Shown here in pieces: positions 27,565 to 37,198 of a DNA stretch of 64,000 bases (the stretch's first letter is position 1; each line of letters opens with the position of its first letter). The stretch is from Blattabacterium cuenoti (GTDB taxonomy: Bacteria; Bacteroidota; Bacteroidia; Flavobacteriales; Blattabacteriaceae). A program made the translations under genes and the position numbers. The stretch covers positions 234,610 through 298,609 of the forward strand of contig NZ_CP059219.1 in assembly GCF_014252395.1 (NCBI RefSeq). The letters run 5' to 3'. The notes beneath the pieces were generated by a model, which saw nothing but the letters and a program-made list of their open reading frames with translations, searched no databases and was not told the origin of the DNA.

Positions 27565-28725
27565 ATGATTAATACTATACTTTTTTTTCATCCTATTTTT
27601 TATAAATCTTTAATAGCTTTTTTTTTATCTTTTTTTACAGCTTTAATTTCTTATAAATGTATTATTATATATTGTAATGAAAATAAAAAAAATAACATAG
27701 TAGAAACTATACGAGATCTTGGTCTTATTGGACAAAAAGAAAAAGAAGGAATTCCAACAATGGGTGGTCTTATAATTATATTTTCTACATTAATTTATAC
27801 AATACTTTTTTCTTCATTGAAAAATATATATGTTTTTATGTTAATTATTACTATATTATATATGGGAAGTATTGGTTTTATAGATGATTATATTAAAATA
27901 AAATATAAAAACAAAAAAGGACTTAGTGTAACTGGTAAAATATTAAGTCAGATGATATTAGGACTTTTTATTGGATATACTATGTATTTTAATACAAATA
28001 TATCTATTCATGAAAAAAATTCACATTTTTTATATAAAAAAGAAAATGGATTTAAAACTTCTATTCCTTTTTTTATTCATAAAAATGAGTTTAATTATGC
28101 TTATTTTTTTAGTTGGTATAATAAAAAATGGAATAAATATTCATGGATGGTTTTTATTCCTTTTATTATTATAATCGTTACATTTTTATCCAATGGGGCT
28201 AATTTAACTGATGGCATAGATGGATTAACAGCTGGTATTTCTTCTATAATTATTTTAACATTATCTTTATTATCTATAATATCCAGCAATAAAATTTATT
28301 CCTATTATTTACATATAATGTATATACCTAATATAGAAGAGATTATTGTGTTTTCTTTTTCTTTTTTGGGATCTTTAATAAGTTTTCTTTGGTATAATGT
28401 TTATCCAGCACAAATTTTCATGGGAGATACTGGTAGTTTGACTATAGGTAGTGTAATAGCAACATTATCTATTATAAATAGAAAAGAATTCACTTTACCT
28501 ATTTTATGTGGTATATTTTTTATAGAAAATATTTCTGTACTTGTACAAGTTTTGTATTTTAAATATTCTAAAAAAAAATATGGAATAGGAAAAAGAATTT
28601 TTCTTATGGCTCCTTTACATCATCATTTTCAAAAATTAGGATATCATGAAAATAAAATTTTTAATCGTTGTATGATTATACAAATCATGCTTTCTTTGTT
28701 AGTATTAATATTATTCATTTATTAA
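27565..28725 (+). CDS. mraY: Phospho-MurNAc-pentapeptide transferase MraY
   Basis: A 386-residue integral membrane enzyme with about ten helices that makes lipid I from UDP-MurNAc-pentapeptide and undecaprenyl phosphate. Motifs are TPTMGG-like PTMGGLIIIF, GFIDDYIKI (Asp pair), NLTDGIDGL and FMGDTGSL, with APLHHHFQKLG near the end. It starts on the base after the murE stop. UppP, encoded at 55338, regenerates its lipid substrate. Confidence 0.95.
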   Translation: MINTILFFHPIFYKSLIAFFLSFFTALISYKCIIIYCNENKKNNIVETIRDLGLIGQKEKEGIPTMGGLIIIFSTLIYTILFSSLKNIYVFMLIITILYMGSIGFIDDYIKIKYKNKKGLSVTGKILSQMILGLFIGYTMYFNTNISIHEKNSHFLYKKENGFKTSIPFFIHKNEFNYAYFFSWYNKKWNKYSWMVFIPFIIIIVTFLSNGANLTDGIDGLTAGISSIIILTLSLLSIISSNKIYSYYLHIMYIPNIEEIIVFSFSFLGSLISFLWYNVYPAQIFMGDTGSLTIGSVIATLSIINRKEFTLPILCGIFFIENISVLVQVLYFKYSKKKYGIGKRIFLMAPLHHHFQKLGYHENKIFNRCMIIQIMLSLLVLILFIY

Positions 28726-28732
28726 AAAAATA

Positions 28733-30121
28733 ATGAAAAAAAAATTTATAGTAGTATTAGGTGGAGGAGAAAGTGGAGTAGGAGCCGCTTTATTAGCAAA
28801 AAAAAATGGATTAAAAATATTTATTTCTGATTCTGGAATTATAATGAATAAATATAAAAAAATTTTAAAAAAAAATGAAATTATTTTTGAAGAAAAAGGA
28901 CATACAGAAAACTTTATAATTGAAAAAGCTACTGAAATTATAAAAAGCCCTGGAATTTGTAAAAAAAATATTCTAATAAAAAAAATTAATTCTTTTGGTA
29001 TTCCTATTTTATCTGAATTAGAATTTGGTAAAAGTTATCTAAAAAAAAACTATTTAATAAGCATTACAGGAAGTAATGGAAAAACTACTACAACTTCTAT
29101 TGTATATAAAATTCTTAAAAAAGAAGGAATTAATGTAGGAATAGCTGGTAATATTGGACGTAGTTTTTCCAAAGAAGTTTTAAAAAAAAAAGATATTTAT
29201 GTATTAGAAGTCAGTAGTTTTCAATTAGATGACTGTTATAATTTTCGTTCAAATATTGCAGTATTATTAAATATTACAAGAGATCATCTAAATAGATATG
29301 ATAATATTGAAAATTACATTTATTCTAAATTTAAAATAGCACTTTTTCAAAAAAAAAAAGATATATTCATTTATAATCATGATGATCCTATTATTAGAAA
29401 TGGATTAAAAAAATTTTATATAAAATCTAATTGTATTCCTTTTTCTATCAAAGAAAAACTACCTATTGGAGCTTACTTAAAAGATAAAAAAATATGGATG
29501 ATTAAAAAAAAAAATACAAAAAATAAAGAAAAATTGTTAATGGATATTAATAATATTTCTTTAATAGGAGATCATAATTTATACAATATTATGGCTTCAT
29601 TAATTATATCCGAAATATTAAACGTAAAAAAAGAATCAATAATTTCTATATTATCAAAATTAAAAGCTATAGAACACCGTATGGAAAAAGTATTAAACGT
29701 AAATGGAGTTTATTTTATTAACGATTCTAAAGCTACTAATGTTAATGCTGTTTTTTATGCATTACAAAGTATAAATAAACCTATTATATGGATAGCAGGA
29801 GGAGAAGATAAAGGAAATAATTATCAAGAATTGATACCATTAGTTAAAGAAAAAGTAAAAGCTATAATTTGTTTAGGAATAAATAATGAAAAAATTATCT
29901 TTTTTTTTAAAAATATTATTAATATTATTTTAGAAACAATAAGCATGAAAAATGCTATTAAAATGGCTTATGAATTATCTTTACCTGGATGTAATGTATT
30001 ATTATCTCCTGCTTGTTCCAGTTTTGATCTTTTTAAAAATTATAAGGAAAAAGGAAATAAATTTAAAAAAGAAGTAAAAAAATTTTTTATAAAAAAAAAT
30101 GAAAAAAATAGAGACTTTTAA
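28733..30121 (+). CDS. murD: UDP-MurNAc-L-alanine:D-glutamate ligase
   Basis: A 462-residue Mur ligase. Residues 1 to about 95 are the Rossmann-like UDP-binding domain (VVLGGGESGVG), the central ATPase domain has SITGSNGKTTTTS, and EVSSFQLD and HRMEKV also fit. FINDSKATN marks the C-terminal domain. It adds the D-Glu made by MurI. The 3' end overlaps ftsW by 23 bases. Several A runs of ten or more occur within the gene, but the frame is intact. Confidence 0.94.
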   Translation: MKKKFIVVLGGGESGVGAALLAKKNGLKIFISDSGIIMNKYKKILKKNEIIFEEKGHTENFIIEKATEIIKSPGICKKNILIKKINSFGIPILSELEFGKSYLKKNYLISITGSNGKTTTTSIVYKILKKEGINVGIAGNIGRSFSKEVLKKKDIYVLEVSSFQLDDCYNFRSNIAVLLNITRDHLNRYDNIENYIYSKFKIALFQKKKDIFIYNHDDPIIRNGLKKFYIKSNCIPFSIKEKLPIGAYLKDKKIWMIKKKNTKNKEKLLMDINNISLIGDHNLYNIMASLIISEILNVKKESIISILSKLKAIEHRMEKVLNVNGVYFINDSKATNVNAVFYALQSINKPIIWIAGGEDKGNNYQELIPLVKEKVKAIICLGINNEKIIFFFKNIINIILETISMKNAIKMAYELSLPGCNVLLSPACSSFDLFKNYKEKGNKFKKEVKKFFIKKNEKNRDF

Positions 30122-31271
30122 TAAGTATATAAAAGGAGACCGATATCTATGGGCTTTTATATCTTTATTAGCTATATTTTCTTTTTTACCAGTATATTCT
30201 GCAAGTACTAATTTAGTTAGTACATATGGAGGAACAAATACAGTATTTAGTTATTTATTAAAACATGCTTTATTTTTATTAATTGGTTTTTTTATACTTT
30301 TATTTACTCAATTTATAGATTATAAATATTTTTATCGTATGTCTATAATTTTTATGCCTATAGTGTTAATTTTATTAGTATTTACTATAAATCAGGGTAA
30401 AGAAGTAGATGGAGTTAATGCTTCTCGTTGGCTGCATATTCCTATCATCAATATATCTTTTCAAACTTCAAGTATTGCGTCTCTAGTACTTTTTATTTAT
30501 TGCGCTAGATATTTAGCTAAAAAAAAAAAAAAAAGGATCAATTTTATTAATTCTTTTTTTCCATTATTATTTCCTATATTTTTTATTATAGGTCTTATTT
30601 TTCCAGCTAATGGTTCTACTGCAGGCATTATTTTCATTTCTGTTTTAATTTTACTTTTTATAGGAGGTTATCCTATAAAAGGAATTATTAATATTTTATT
30701 AATGGGAATTTTATTTTCTGTAATATATATTTATTCTGTGATAAAATGGGGAGATAAAAACCCTATTCATAGAGTTTTTACATGGAAAAGTCGCATAGAA
30801 AAATTTTTAGATAATGAATCTGAAGAAAGTTATCAAATGATACAATCTAAAACAGCTATTGTTTTAGGAAATAAATTTGGTCGTGGTCCTGGTAAAAGCG
30901 TTTTAAAAGCTTTTTTACCACAATCTTCTTCTGATTTTATTTATGCTATTATTATAGAAGAATATGGATTTTTTGGAGGAGTAATACTTTTATTTATTTA
31001 TCTACTTATTTTGCTTAGAATTATGGTTATAGCTACTAAAGTTAAAAATTATTTTTGTTCTTTATTAGTTCTTGCTGTAGGATTACCTATTATTTATCAA
31101 GCACTCATTAATATGGGAATAGCTGTAGGTTTATTTCCTATTACAGGACAAACTTTACCTCTTATTAGTGCTGGAGGAACTTCTATGTGGGTTACTTTTT
31201 TTAGTTTTGGTATCATATTAAGTGTAAGCAAAATTATATATTATGAAAAAACCAATACTAAAATTGTCTAA
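30099..31271 (+). CDS. ftsW: SEDS-family septal peptidoglycan polymerase FtsW
   Basis: A 390-residue protein with about ten helices that polymerises glycan strands with FtsI. Motifs are ASRWLHIP, AYQ-type YQMIQSKTAI, GRGPGKS, and the C-terminal PLISAGGTS. It starts inside murD and ends inside murG. A run of sixteen A (30519-30534) encodes AKKKKKR in a cytoplasmic loop and keeps the frame as sequenced. Confidence 0.93.
   Translation: MKKIETFNKYIKGDRYLWAFISLLAIFSFLPVYSASTNLVSTYGGTNTVFSYLLKHALFLLIGFFILLFTQFIDYKYFYRMSIIFMPIVLILLVFTINQGKEVDGVNASRWLHIPIINISFQTSSIASLVLFIYCARYLAKKKKKRINFINSFFPLLFPIFFIIGLIFPANGSTAGIIFISVLILLFIGGYPIKGIINILLMGILFSVIYIYSVIKWGDKNPIHRVFTWKSRIEKFLDNESEESYQMIQSKTAIVLGNKFGRGPGKSVLKAFLPQSSSDFIYAIIIEEYGFFGGVILLFIYLLILLRIMVIATKVKNYFCSLLVLAVGLPIIYQALINMGIAVGLFPITGQTLPLISAGGTSMWVTFFSFGIILSVSKIIYYEKTNTKIV
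30519..30534 (+). repeat. A16 homopolymer inside ftsW
   Basis: The longest single-base run I noticed in a coding region of the window. It reads as five Lys codons plus the A of AGG. Any one-base slip by polymerase would shift the frame. Confidence 0.9.
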
Positions 31272-32363
31272 TATTCCTAGAATACTTATAGGAAGTGGAG
31301 GAACTGGAGGTCATATATATCCAGGAATAGCTATTGCAAATGAACTAAAAAAAAAATTCCAAAAACCAATATATTGTTTATAGGATCTAAAAATCATATG
31401 GAAATGCAAGAAGTTCCTAAATTCGGATATTCTATTGAAGGAATTTGTATTTCAGGAGGAATAGATAAACTTTTTTCTTTATCAGGTTTCATTTTTTTTG
31501 TAAAATTAATATATAGTTTTATTTGGGTAAATAAAATTATTAAAAAATTTTGTCCAGATATAGTTATTGGAACTGGAGGTTTTGTAAGTTTTCCTACCTT
31601 ATATGCTGCAAAAAAAAATAAAATACCTATTCTTATTCAAGAACAAAATTCTTTTCCTGGATTAACCAATAGAATATTTTCTCGTTATGCCAATAAAATA
31701 TGTATTGCTTATGAAGAAGCAAAAAAATTTTTTCCAGAAAAAAAAACTGTAATTACTGGAAATCCAGTAAGATCTGAAATATTAAAAATACCTAGTAGAG
31801 AGATTGCTTGTAATTATTTAGGATTAAAAAAAGAAAAACCTATTGTTTTATCTATAGGTGGAAGTCAAGGATCTAACAGTATTAATAATGCTTTAATAAA
31901 AGGATTAAAAAAATTAATAGAATTAGATATACAACTTATTTGGCAGGTAGGAAAAATGGATATTCATAGAATTAAAAAAAATGAAATATCTCATCATTCA
32001 AATTTTATTTTAATGGAATTTATTGAAAATATATCAATATGTTATGCTGCTGCAGATGTTATTGTATCTAGAGCTGGTGCTTTAACTATATCTGAAATAT
32101 GTTTAGTAGGAAAACCTTATATATTAATACCTATTCCTTGGTCTTCAGATGATCATCAAAATAAGAATGCTAAAATATTAGAAGAAAAAAAGGCAGCTTT
32201 GATTATTAAAAATGAGGAAATAAATAAAAAATTAATGAATTCTATTATTAAATTAATAAATAATTCAAAAATGAAGAATAAAATGATTAAAAATATATTA
32301 CGATTAGGAAAACCAAGTGCTACAAATGATGTAGTAAACGAAATATTACAAATTATTTTATGA
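31243..32363 (+). pseudogene. murG: UDP-GlcNAc transferase murG, interrupted at an A10 tract (probably rescued by slippage)
   Basis: MurG converts lipid I to lipid II. The N-terminal frame starts at ATG 31243 (overlapping ftsW by 29 bases), contains the family loop GSGGTGGHIYPGIA and stops at 31378-31380. The second frame is open from 31344 and carries NILFIGSKNHMEMQEVPK, VIGTGGFVSFP, IQEQNSFPGLTN, GGSQGSNSIN and SRAGALTISE. One extra A in the ten-A run at 31347-31356 joins them into about 373 residues, a normal MurG length. Starting only at TTG 31374 would leave out the essential glycine-rich loop. The stop overlaps murC as ATGA. Confidence 0.9.
31347..31356 (+). other. A10 slippage/frameshift site in murG
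   Basis: Ten A. As sequenced they give ELKKKFQKPIYCL then stop; eleven A give LKKKIPKTNILFIGS, which matches MurG. The second frame is closed upstream by TGA at 31341-31343, so the shift point lies in the run. Confidence 0.88.
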
Positions 32364-33745
32364 ACTTAAATAAAATAAATTATTTTTATTTTTTAGGAAT
32401 AGGAGGGATAGGTATGAGTTCTATTGCTAAATATTTTCATCTTATTGGAAAAAAAGTTTTTGGTCATGATCAAAATAAAACTTTATTAACAAAAAAATTA
32501 GAAAAAGAAGGTATATCTATTAATTATAATGATAGTATAAGTTTTTTACCAAAATGTGTTCTTTCTAAAGAATGTTTAATAGTCTATACTCCAGCTATTT
32601 CTAATAATAACAAACAATGGATTTTTTTAAAAAAATATGGAAAAAATATAAAAAAACGTTCTCAAGTATTGGCTTTAATTACAGAAAATGAACTTTGTAT
32701 AGCTATAGGAGGTACTCATGGAAAAACAACTACTTGTACATTATTAGGACATATTTTATATAGTGCAGGAATGAAAATTACTGCTTTTTTAGGAGGAATA
32801 TCCGAAAATTATAAATCTAATCTTTTATTTAATAAAAAATCTAAAATTTTTTTAGTAGAAGCGGATGAATTTGACCATTCTTTTTTATATTTATCTCCTA
32901 ATATAGCATGTATAACATCTTTAGATCAAGATCATATAGATATCTATCCTACAAAAGAAAACCTAAAAAAATCTTATATAGATTTTTCAAATAGAATAAA
33001 AAAACCATATAGAAAAATATTTCTTTGTAAAGAAGAATCTTTACGAGCAAAAAATTCTATTTATTATTCAATAATAGAAAAAAAAGTAAATTATTATTCG
33101 GACCATCTTTGCATAAAAGAAAATAAATGGTATTTCGATTTTCATACCCCTAAAGAAACATGGACTTCTTTACCATTACCTATTCCAGGAATACATAATC
33201 TAAAAAATGTAACAGCAGCATTAGCTATATCTGACTATCTAAAAATTAATAAAAAGGAAATAAAAAAAGCTTTATTCTTATTTAAAGGAATAAAAAGAAG
33301 ATTTTCTATTCATTATCAAAAAAAAAAAATATATATAGATGATTATGCACATCATCCTACAGAAATAAACGCATTAATTCATACTGTAAGAAAATGTTTC
33401 CCAAAAAAAAAGATATTAGGAATTTTTCAACCACATTTATTTAGTAGAACTAAATTTTTTGAAAAATTTTTTGTAAAAAGTTTAGAAAAATTAGACATTT
33501 TAATTCTATTAGATATTTATCCAGCTAGAGAAAATCCTATTAATAATGTTAATTCCAATAATTTATTAAAAAAAATAAAAATAAATTATGAAAATAAAGA
33601 AATATCTACTTTATCCAAAGTTTTAGAAAAACTTAAAAAAAAACATTTTGATATTATTATTACAATGGGAGCTGGAAATATAGATACTTTAATCCTTCCT
33701 ATAACAAAGTGGTTGAATAAACAATATAGAGATGAAAAAAAATAA
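32360..33745 (+). CDS. murC: UDP-MurNAc:L-alanine ligase
   Basis: A 461-residue Mur ligase that adds the first stem residue. Motifs are FLGIGGIGMSSIA (UDP-binding), AIGGTHGKTTTCTL (ATP-binding), EADEFDHSFL, DDYAHHPTEI and FQPHLFSRTK. Full length. It overlaps murG by 4 bases and ftsQ by 14. A run of twelve A (33318-33329) is in frame. Confidence 0.95.
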   Translation: MNLNKINYFYFLGIGGIGMSSIAKYFHLIGKKVFGHDQNKTLLTKKLEKEGISINYNDSISFLPKCVLSKECLIVYTPAISNNNKQWIFLKKYGKNIKKRSQVLALITENELCIAIGGTHGKTTTCTLLGHILYSAGMKITAFLGGISENYKSNLLFNKKSKIFLVEADEFDHSFLYLSPNIACITSLDQDHIDIYPTKENLKKSYIDFSNRIKKPYRKIFLCKEESLRAKNSIYYSIIEKKVNYYSDHLCIKENKWYFDFHTPKETWTSLPLPIPGIHNLKNVTAALAISDYLKINKKEIKKALFLFKGIKRRFSIHYQKKKIYIDDYAHHPTEINALIHTVRKCFPKKKILGIFQPHLFSRTKFFEKFFVKSLEKLDILILLDIYPARENPINNVNSNNLLKKIKINYENKEISTLSKVLEKLKKKHFDIIITMGAGNIDTLILPITKWLNKQYRDEKK

Positions 33746-34457
33746 GGTTTTTATTTTTATTTTCATATTATATATAATTTGTATGATATCACTTTTTTTA
33801 TTTTCTCAAAAAACACATAAAAATAGAAACTTAAAAAAGTTAAGTATTATTATTGATCCATTTTCAAAAGATCATTTTGTAAATAAAAAAATTATTAAAC
33901 ATATTCTATTTTACAAAAAAAAAAAAATTGAAAAAAAAATCGGTCAATTATGTATATTGAAAATTGAAAAAAAACTAAATAATTACCCTTTTATAAAAAA
34001 ATCTGAAGTTTTTATTAGTGTAGATGGAACCCTTAATATTAATATTTGGCAAAAAGAACCTATTTTAAGAATAAAAAATGGAAATAAAGAATATTATATA
34101 ACAAAAAATGCGGAAAAATTAGAATTATCTTCTTTTTATTCCTCAAATGTTATTTTAGCGAAGGGTATTTTTTCAAAAAAAGAAAAAAAATATTTAGTTG
34201 ATTTAGTCAAGTATATTAATTCTGATAAATTATTAAAAAATCAAATTATTAGTATAAAAAAAAATGATGAAAACTCATTTGTTTTAATTCCAAAAATAGG
34301 AAATCATCATATTATATTAGGTAGTATTAAAAATTTTAAAAAAAAATTGAATAAATTAAAAGCATTTTATAAGCAGTACCTAAATAAAATAAATATAAAT
34401 CAATATAAAAGTATTGATTTACAATATACAGACCAAGTAGTCGCAAAAAAAAGATAA
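33732..34457 (+). CDS. ftsQ: FtsQ-like cell division protein
   Basis: A 241-residue bitopic protein with one N-terminal helix (about 5-24), a POTRA-like region (about 30-105) and a beta domain. Sequence similarity to FtsQ is low, but the position between murC and ftsA is diagnostic. KEPILRIKNG and YYITKNAEKLELSS fit the FtsQ beta-domain pattern. A run of thirteen A (33915-33927) lies in frame. Confidence 0.8.
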   Translation: MKKNKVFIFIFILYIICMISLFLFSQKTHKNRNLKKLSIIIDPFSKDHFVNKKIIKHILFYKKKKIEKKIGQLCILKIEKKLNNYPFIKKSEVFISVDGTLNINIWQKEPILRIKNGNKEYYITKNAEKLELSSFYSSNVILAKGIFSKKEKKYLVDLVKYINSDKLLKNQIISIKKNDENSFVLIPKIGNHHIILGSIKNFKKKLNKLKAFYKQYLNKININQYKSIDLQYTDQVVAKKR

Positions 34458-34461
34458 GTCT

Positions 34462-35826
34462 ATGGAATATCAAGATATAGCTATAGGTCTTGATGTGGGA
34501 ACCACTAAGATTGTAGCTATGGTAGGAAGGAGAAATGAATATAATAAAATAGAAATACTAGGGATAGGAAGATCTAAAAGTATAGGCGTGCATATAGGAG
34601 TTGTGAATAATATAACTCAAACGATAGAAGCTATTCGAGAAGCTGTTTCTGAAGCAGAACATAGTTCTGGTTTTAAAATAAAAGAAGTTATTGTTGGAAT
34701 AGCTGGACAACATATTAGAAGTCTACAACATAATGATTATATTACTAGATTAGATTTTGAAAATGTAATAAACCAACAAGATATACAAAAATTAATTGAT
34801 CAAGTTCATAAATTAGTTATGCTACCTGGAGAAGAAATTATTCATGTTTTACCACAAGAATATAAAGTAGATAGTCAAGCAGAAATAGGAGAACCAATAG
34901 GAATGTATGGAAGTCGTTTAGAAGCTAATTTTCATGTAGTAGTAGGACAAATTTCTTCTATTCGTAATATTGGAAGATGTGTAAAAGCTGCAGGATTAAA
35001 TTTAGCAGGAATGACTTTAGAACCATTAGCTTCTGCAGAAGCTGTATTAAGTACAGAAGAAAGAGAAGCTGGTGTAGCTTTAGTAGATATAGGAGGAGGA
35101 ACTACAGATTTAGCTATATTTAAAGATAATATTATTCGTCACACAGCTGTCATTCCTTTTGGAGGAAATGTTATTACTGAAAATATTAAAACAAATTGTT
35201 TAATTATAGAAAGACAAGCAGAATTACTAAAAATAAAATTTGGATCTGCTTGGCCTGGAGAAAATAAGGAAACAGAAATTGTTTGTATACCTGGATTAAG
35301 GGGTCGTGATCCTAAAGAAATTTCTTTGAAACGTCTTTCTCAAATTATACATACACGAGTATGTAAAATTTTAGAACAGGTTAATTTAGAAATTAAAAAT
35401 TATGGAAATGAAGAACAAAAGAAAAGACTCATAGCTGGTTTAGTTATGACAGGAGGAGGATCTCAACTGAAACATATTCGTCCTTTAACTGAGTATATTA
35501 CTGGTATGGATGTACGTATAGGATATTCTAATGAATACATTTCTGGAGGAGAAAATGGTCTTATAAGTAATCCAGAATATGCTACATCTATAGGATTAGT
35601 AATAAAAGGTCTTGATGATAAAAAAAAATATCTTTGTACAAAAGACATAATACATAAACATGAAGAAAATCATACTTCAGAAGTTATTTCTACAAAATTT
35701 TATAAAAAAAATAAATCATCTTATGATGATGATTCTTTAAAAAAGAAAACAAATAAAAAAAAATCAAAATCTTTTCTTGAAATTTGGGCTGATAAATTCC
35801 GTCAAATATTGAATGACACAGAATAA
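34462..35826 (+). CDS. ftsA: Cell division protein FtsA
   Basis: A 454-residue actin-like ATPase that tethers FtsZ to the membrane. Motifs are IGLDVGTTKIVAMVG, VDIGGGTTDLAIF and MTGGGSQLKHI. The C-terminus holds a basic stretch followed by SFLEIWADKFRQIL, the likely amphipathic membrane anchor. The stop and the ftsZ ATG overlap by one base (TAATG). Confidence 0.95.
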   Translation: MEYQDIAIGLDVGTTKIVAMVGRRNEYNKIEILGIGRSKSIGVHIGVVNNITQTIEAIREAVSEAEHSSGFKIKEVIVGIAGQHIRSLQHNDYITRLDFENVINQQDIQKLIDQVHKLVMLPGEEIIHVLPQEYKVDSQAEIGEPIGMYGSRLEANFHVVVGQISSIRNIGRCVKAAGLNLAGMTLEPLASAEAVLSTEEREAGVALVDIGGGTTDLAIFKDNIIRHTAVIPFGGNVITENIKTNCLIIERQAELLKIKFGSAWPGENKETEIVCIPGLRGRDPKEISLKRLSQIIHTRVCKILEQVNLEIKNYGNEEQKKRLIAGLVMTGGGSQLKHIRPLTEYITGMDVRIGYSNEYISGGENGLISNPEYATSIGLVIKGLDDKKKYLCTKDIIHKHEENHTSEVISTKFYKKNKSSYDDDSLKKKTNKKKSKSFLEIWADKFRQILNDTE

Positions 35827-37187
35827 TGAAAAAAGAAGATTTTATACAAAAAAAAGAAAACGTACAATTAGGATTTCCTAAAAATCGTTCAGCTGCAATT
35901 AAAGTTATTGGAGTAGGGGGTGGTGGAAGCAATGCTTTAAGTCATATGTTTGAACAAGGAATTACTGGAGTAGATTTTATAGCGTGTAATACAGATGCAC
36001 AAGCTTTAAACAATAATCCAGTACCTTTAAAAATTCAATTAGGAGCTTCTATTACAGAAGGATTAGGAGCTGGAGCTGATCCTGAAGTAGGAGAAAAGGC
36101 TGCTTTAGAAAGTTTAGAGGAAATAAAAAGTATTTTAGACTCTAATACTAAAATGACTTTTATTACAGCAGGTATGGGCGGTGGAACAGGAACAGGTGCT
36201 GCTCCAATTATTGCTGGAATTTCTAAAGAAAAAGGAATACTTACTGTAGGTATTGTAACTATTCCATTTCATTTTGAAGGAAAAATGAGATTGCAACAAG
36301 CTCAAAAAGGAATAGAAGCATTAAGAAAAAATGTAGATTCTCTTATTGTTATTAATAATGATAAATTAAGAGAACTATATGGTAATCTTGGTTTTAAAGC
36401 AGGATTTGCAAAAGCAGATGAAGTTCTAACAACTGCTGCTAAAGGTATTGCAGAAGTAATCACTCATCATTATAAACAAAATATAGATTTAAGAGATACA
36501 AGAACAGTTCTTAAAGAAAGTGGAACTGCTGTTATGGGATCAGCTATTTCTGTTGGAGAAAATAGAGCAAAAGAAGCAGTTGGACAAGCATTAGATTCTC
36601 CATTATTAAATGATAATAAAATTACAGGAGCAAAAAATGTTCTTTTATTGATTGTTTCAGGAAGAATTGAAATAACTATAGATGAAATAGGAATTATCAG
36701 CGATTATATTCAAGCAGAAGCAGGAAATAATGCAAACATTATTATGGGAATAGGAGAAGATGAAAGTTTAGAAGAAAGCATTTCAGTAACTATAGTTGCT
36801 ACAGGATTTCCTACAGAAATACAACGTGCTATTAATCACGAGGAAAAAAAAATATTTCATAGGTTGGAAGAACCATATGAACAAAAATTAAATAAAATAG
36901 AAGAATTTCATTCTTATTCTAAACGAATAAACCCTTTTTATACAAAAAATTATTCAAATAATTCAAAAAAAAATACTTATAAAGATAATTTTTCATTAAA
37001 TAAAAAACAAATTATTTTTGATCAAACAATTAATTCTAATTTTTTTATAGAAAAAAAACATAAAAAATATATACTAGAAGATAATTTTGATCTTCCTATT
37101 TCATCATATAATAAAAAGGAAAAAATGTTAAAAAAACATATTAAAAAAGAAAATAATAAAAGTGAGGAAATTAATAATGATTTTTAA
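35826..37187 (+). CDS. ftsZ: Cell division GTPase FtsZ
   Basis: A 453-residue tubulin homologue that forms the division ring. GVGGGGSNAL at the N-terminus and the GTP loop GGGTGTG near residue 118 are intact. NNDKLRE and DLRDTRTVL also fit. The core ends near residue 340 and is followed by a long Lys/Asn-rich linker. It closes the dcw cluster; hisS follows after 11 bases. Confidence 0.97.
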   Translation: MKKEDFIQKKENVQLGFPKNRSAAIKVIGVGGGGSNALSHMFEQGITGVDFIACNTDAQALNNNPVPLKIQLGASITEGLGAGADPEVGEKAALESLEEIKSILDSNTKMTFITAGMGGGTGTGAAPIIAGISKEKGILTVGIVTIPFHFEGKMRLQQAQKGIEALRKNVDSLIVINNDKLRELYGNLGFKAGFAKADEVLTTAAKGIAEVITHHYKQNIDLRDTRTVLKESGTAVMGSAISVGENRAKEAVGQALDSPLLNDNKITGAKNVLLLIVSGRIEITIDEIGIISDYIQAEAGNNANIIMGIGEDESLEESISVTIVATGFPTEIQRAINHEEKKIFHRLEEPYEQKLNKIEEFHSYSKRINPFYTKNYSNNSKKNTYKDNFSLNKKQIIFDQTINSNFFIEKKHKKYILEDNFDLPISSYNKKEKMLKKHIKKENNKSEEINNDF

Positions 37188-37198
37188 AATTTTTACTT

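Noticed and set aside
27971-28289. Open frames within mraY on both strands
   Set aside because: They overlap conserved MraY sequence and show no independent signal.
31374-32363. murG beginning at TTG 31374
   Set aside because: This start omits the glycine-rich GGTGGHIYPG loop, which is present immediately upstream in another frame; a frameshift explains the data better.
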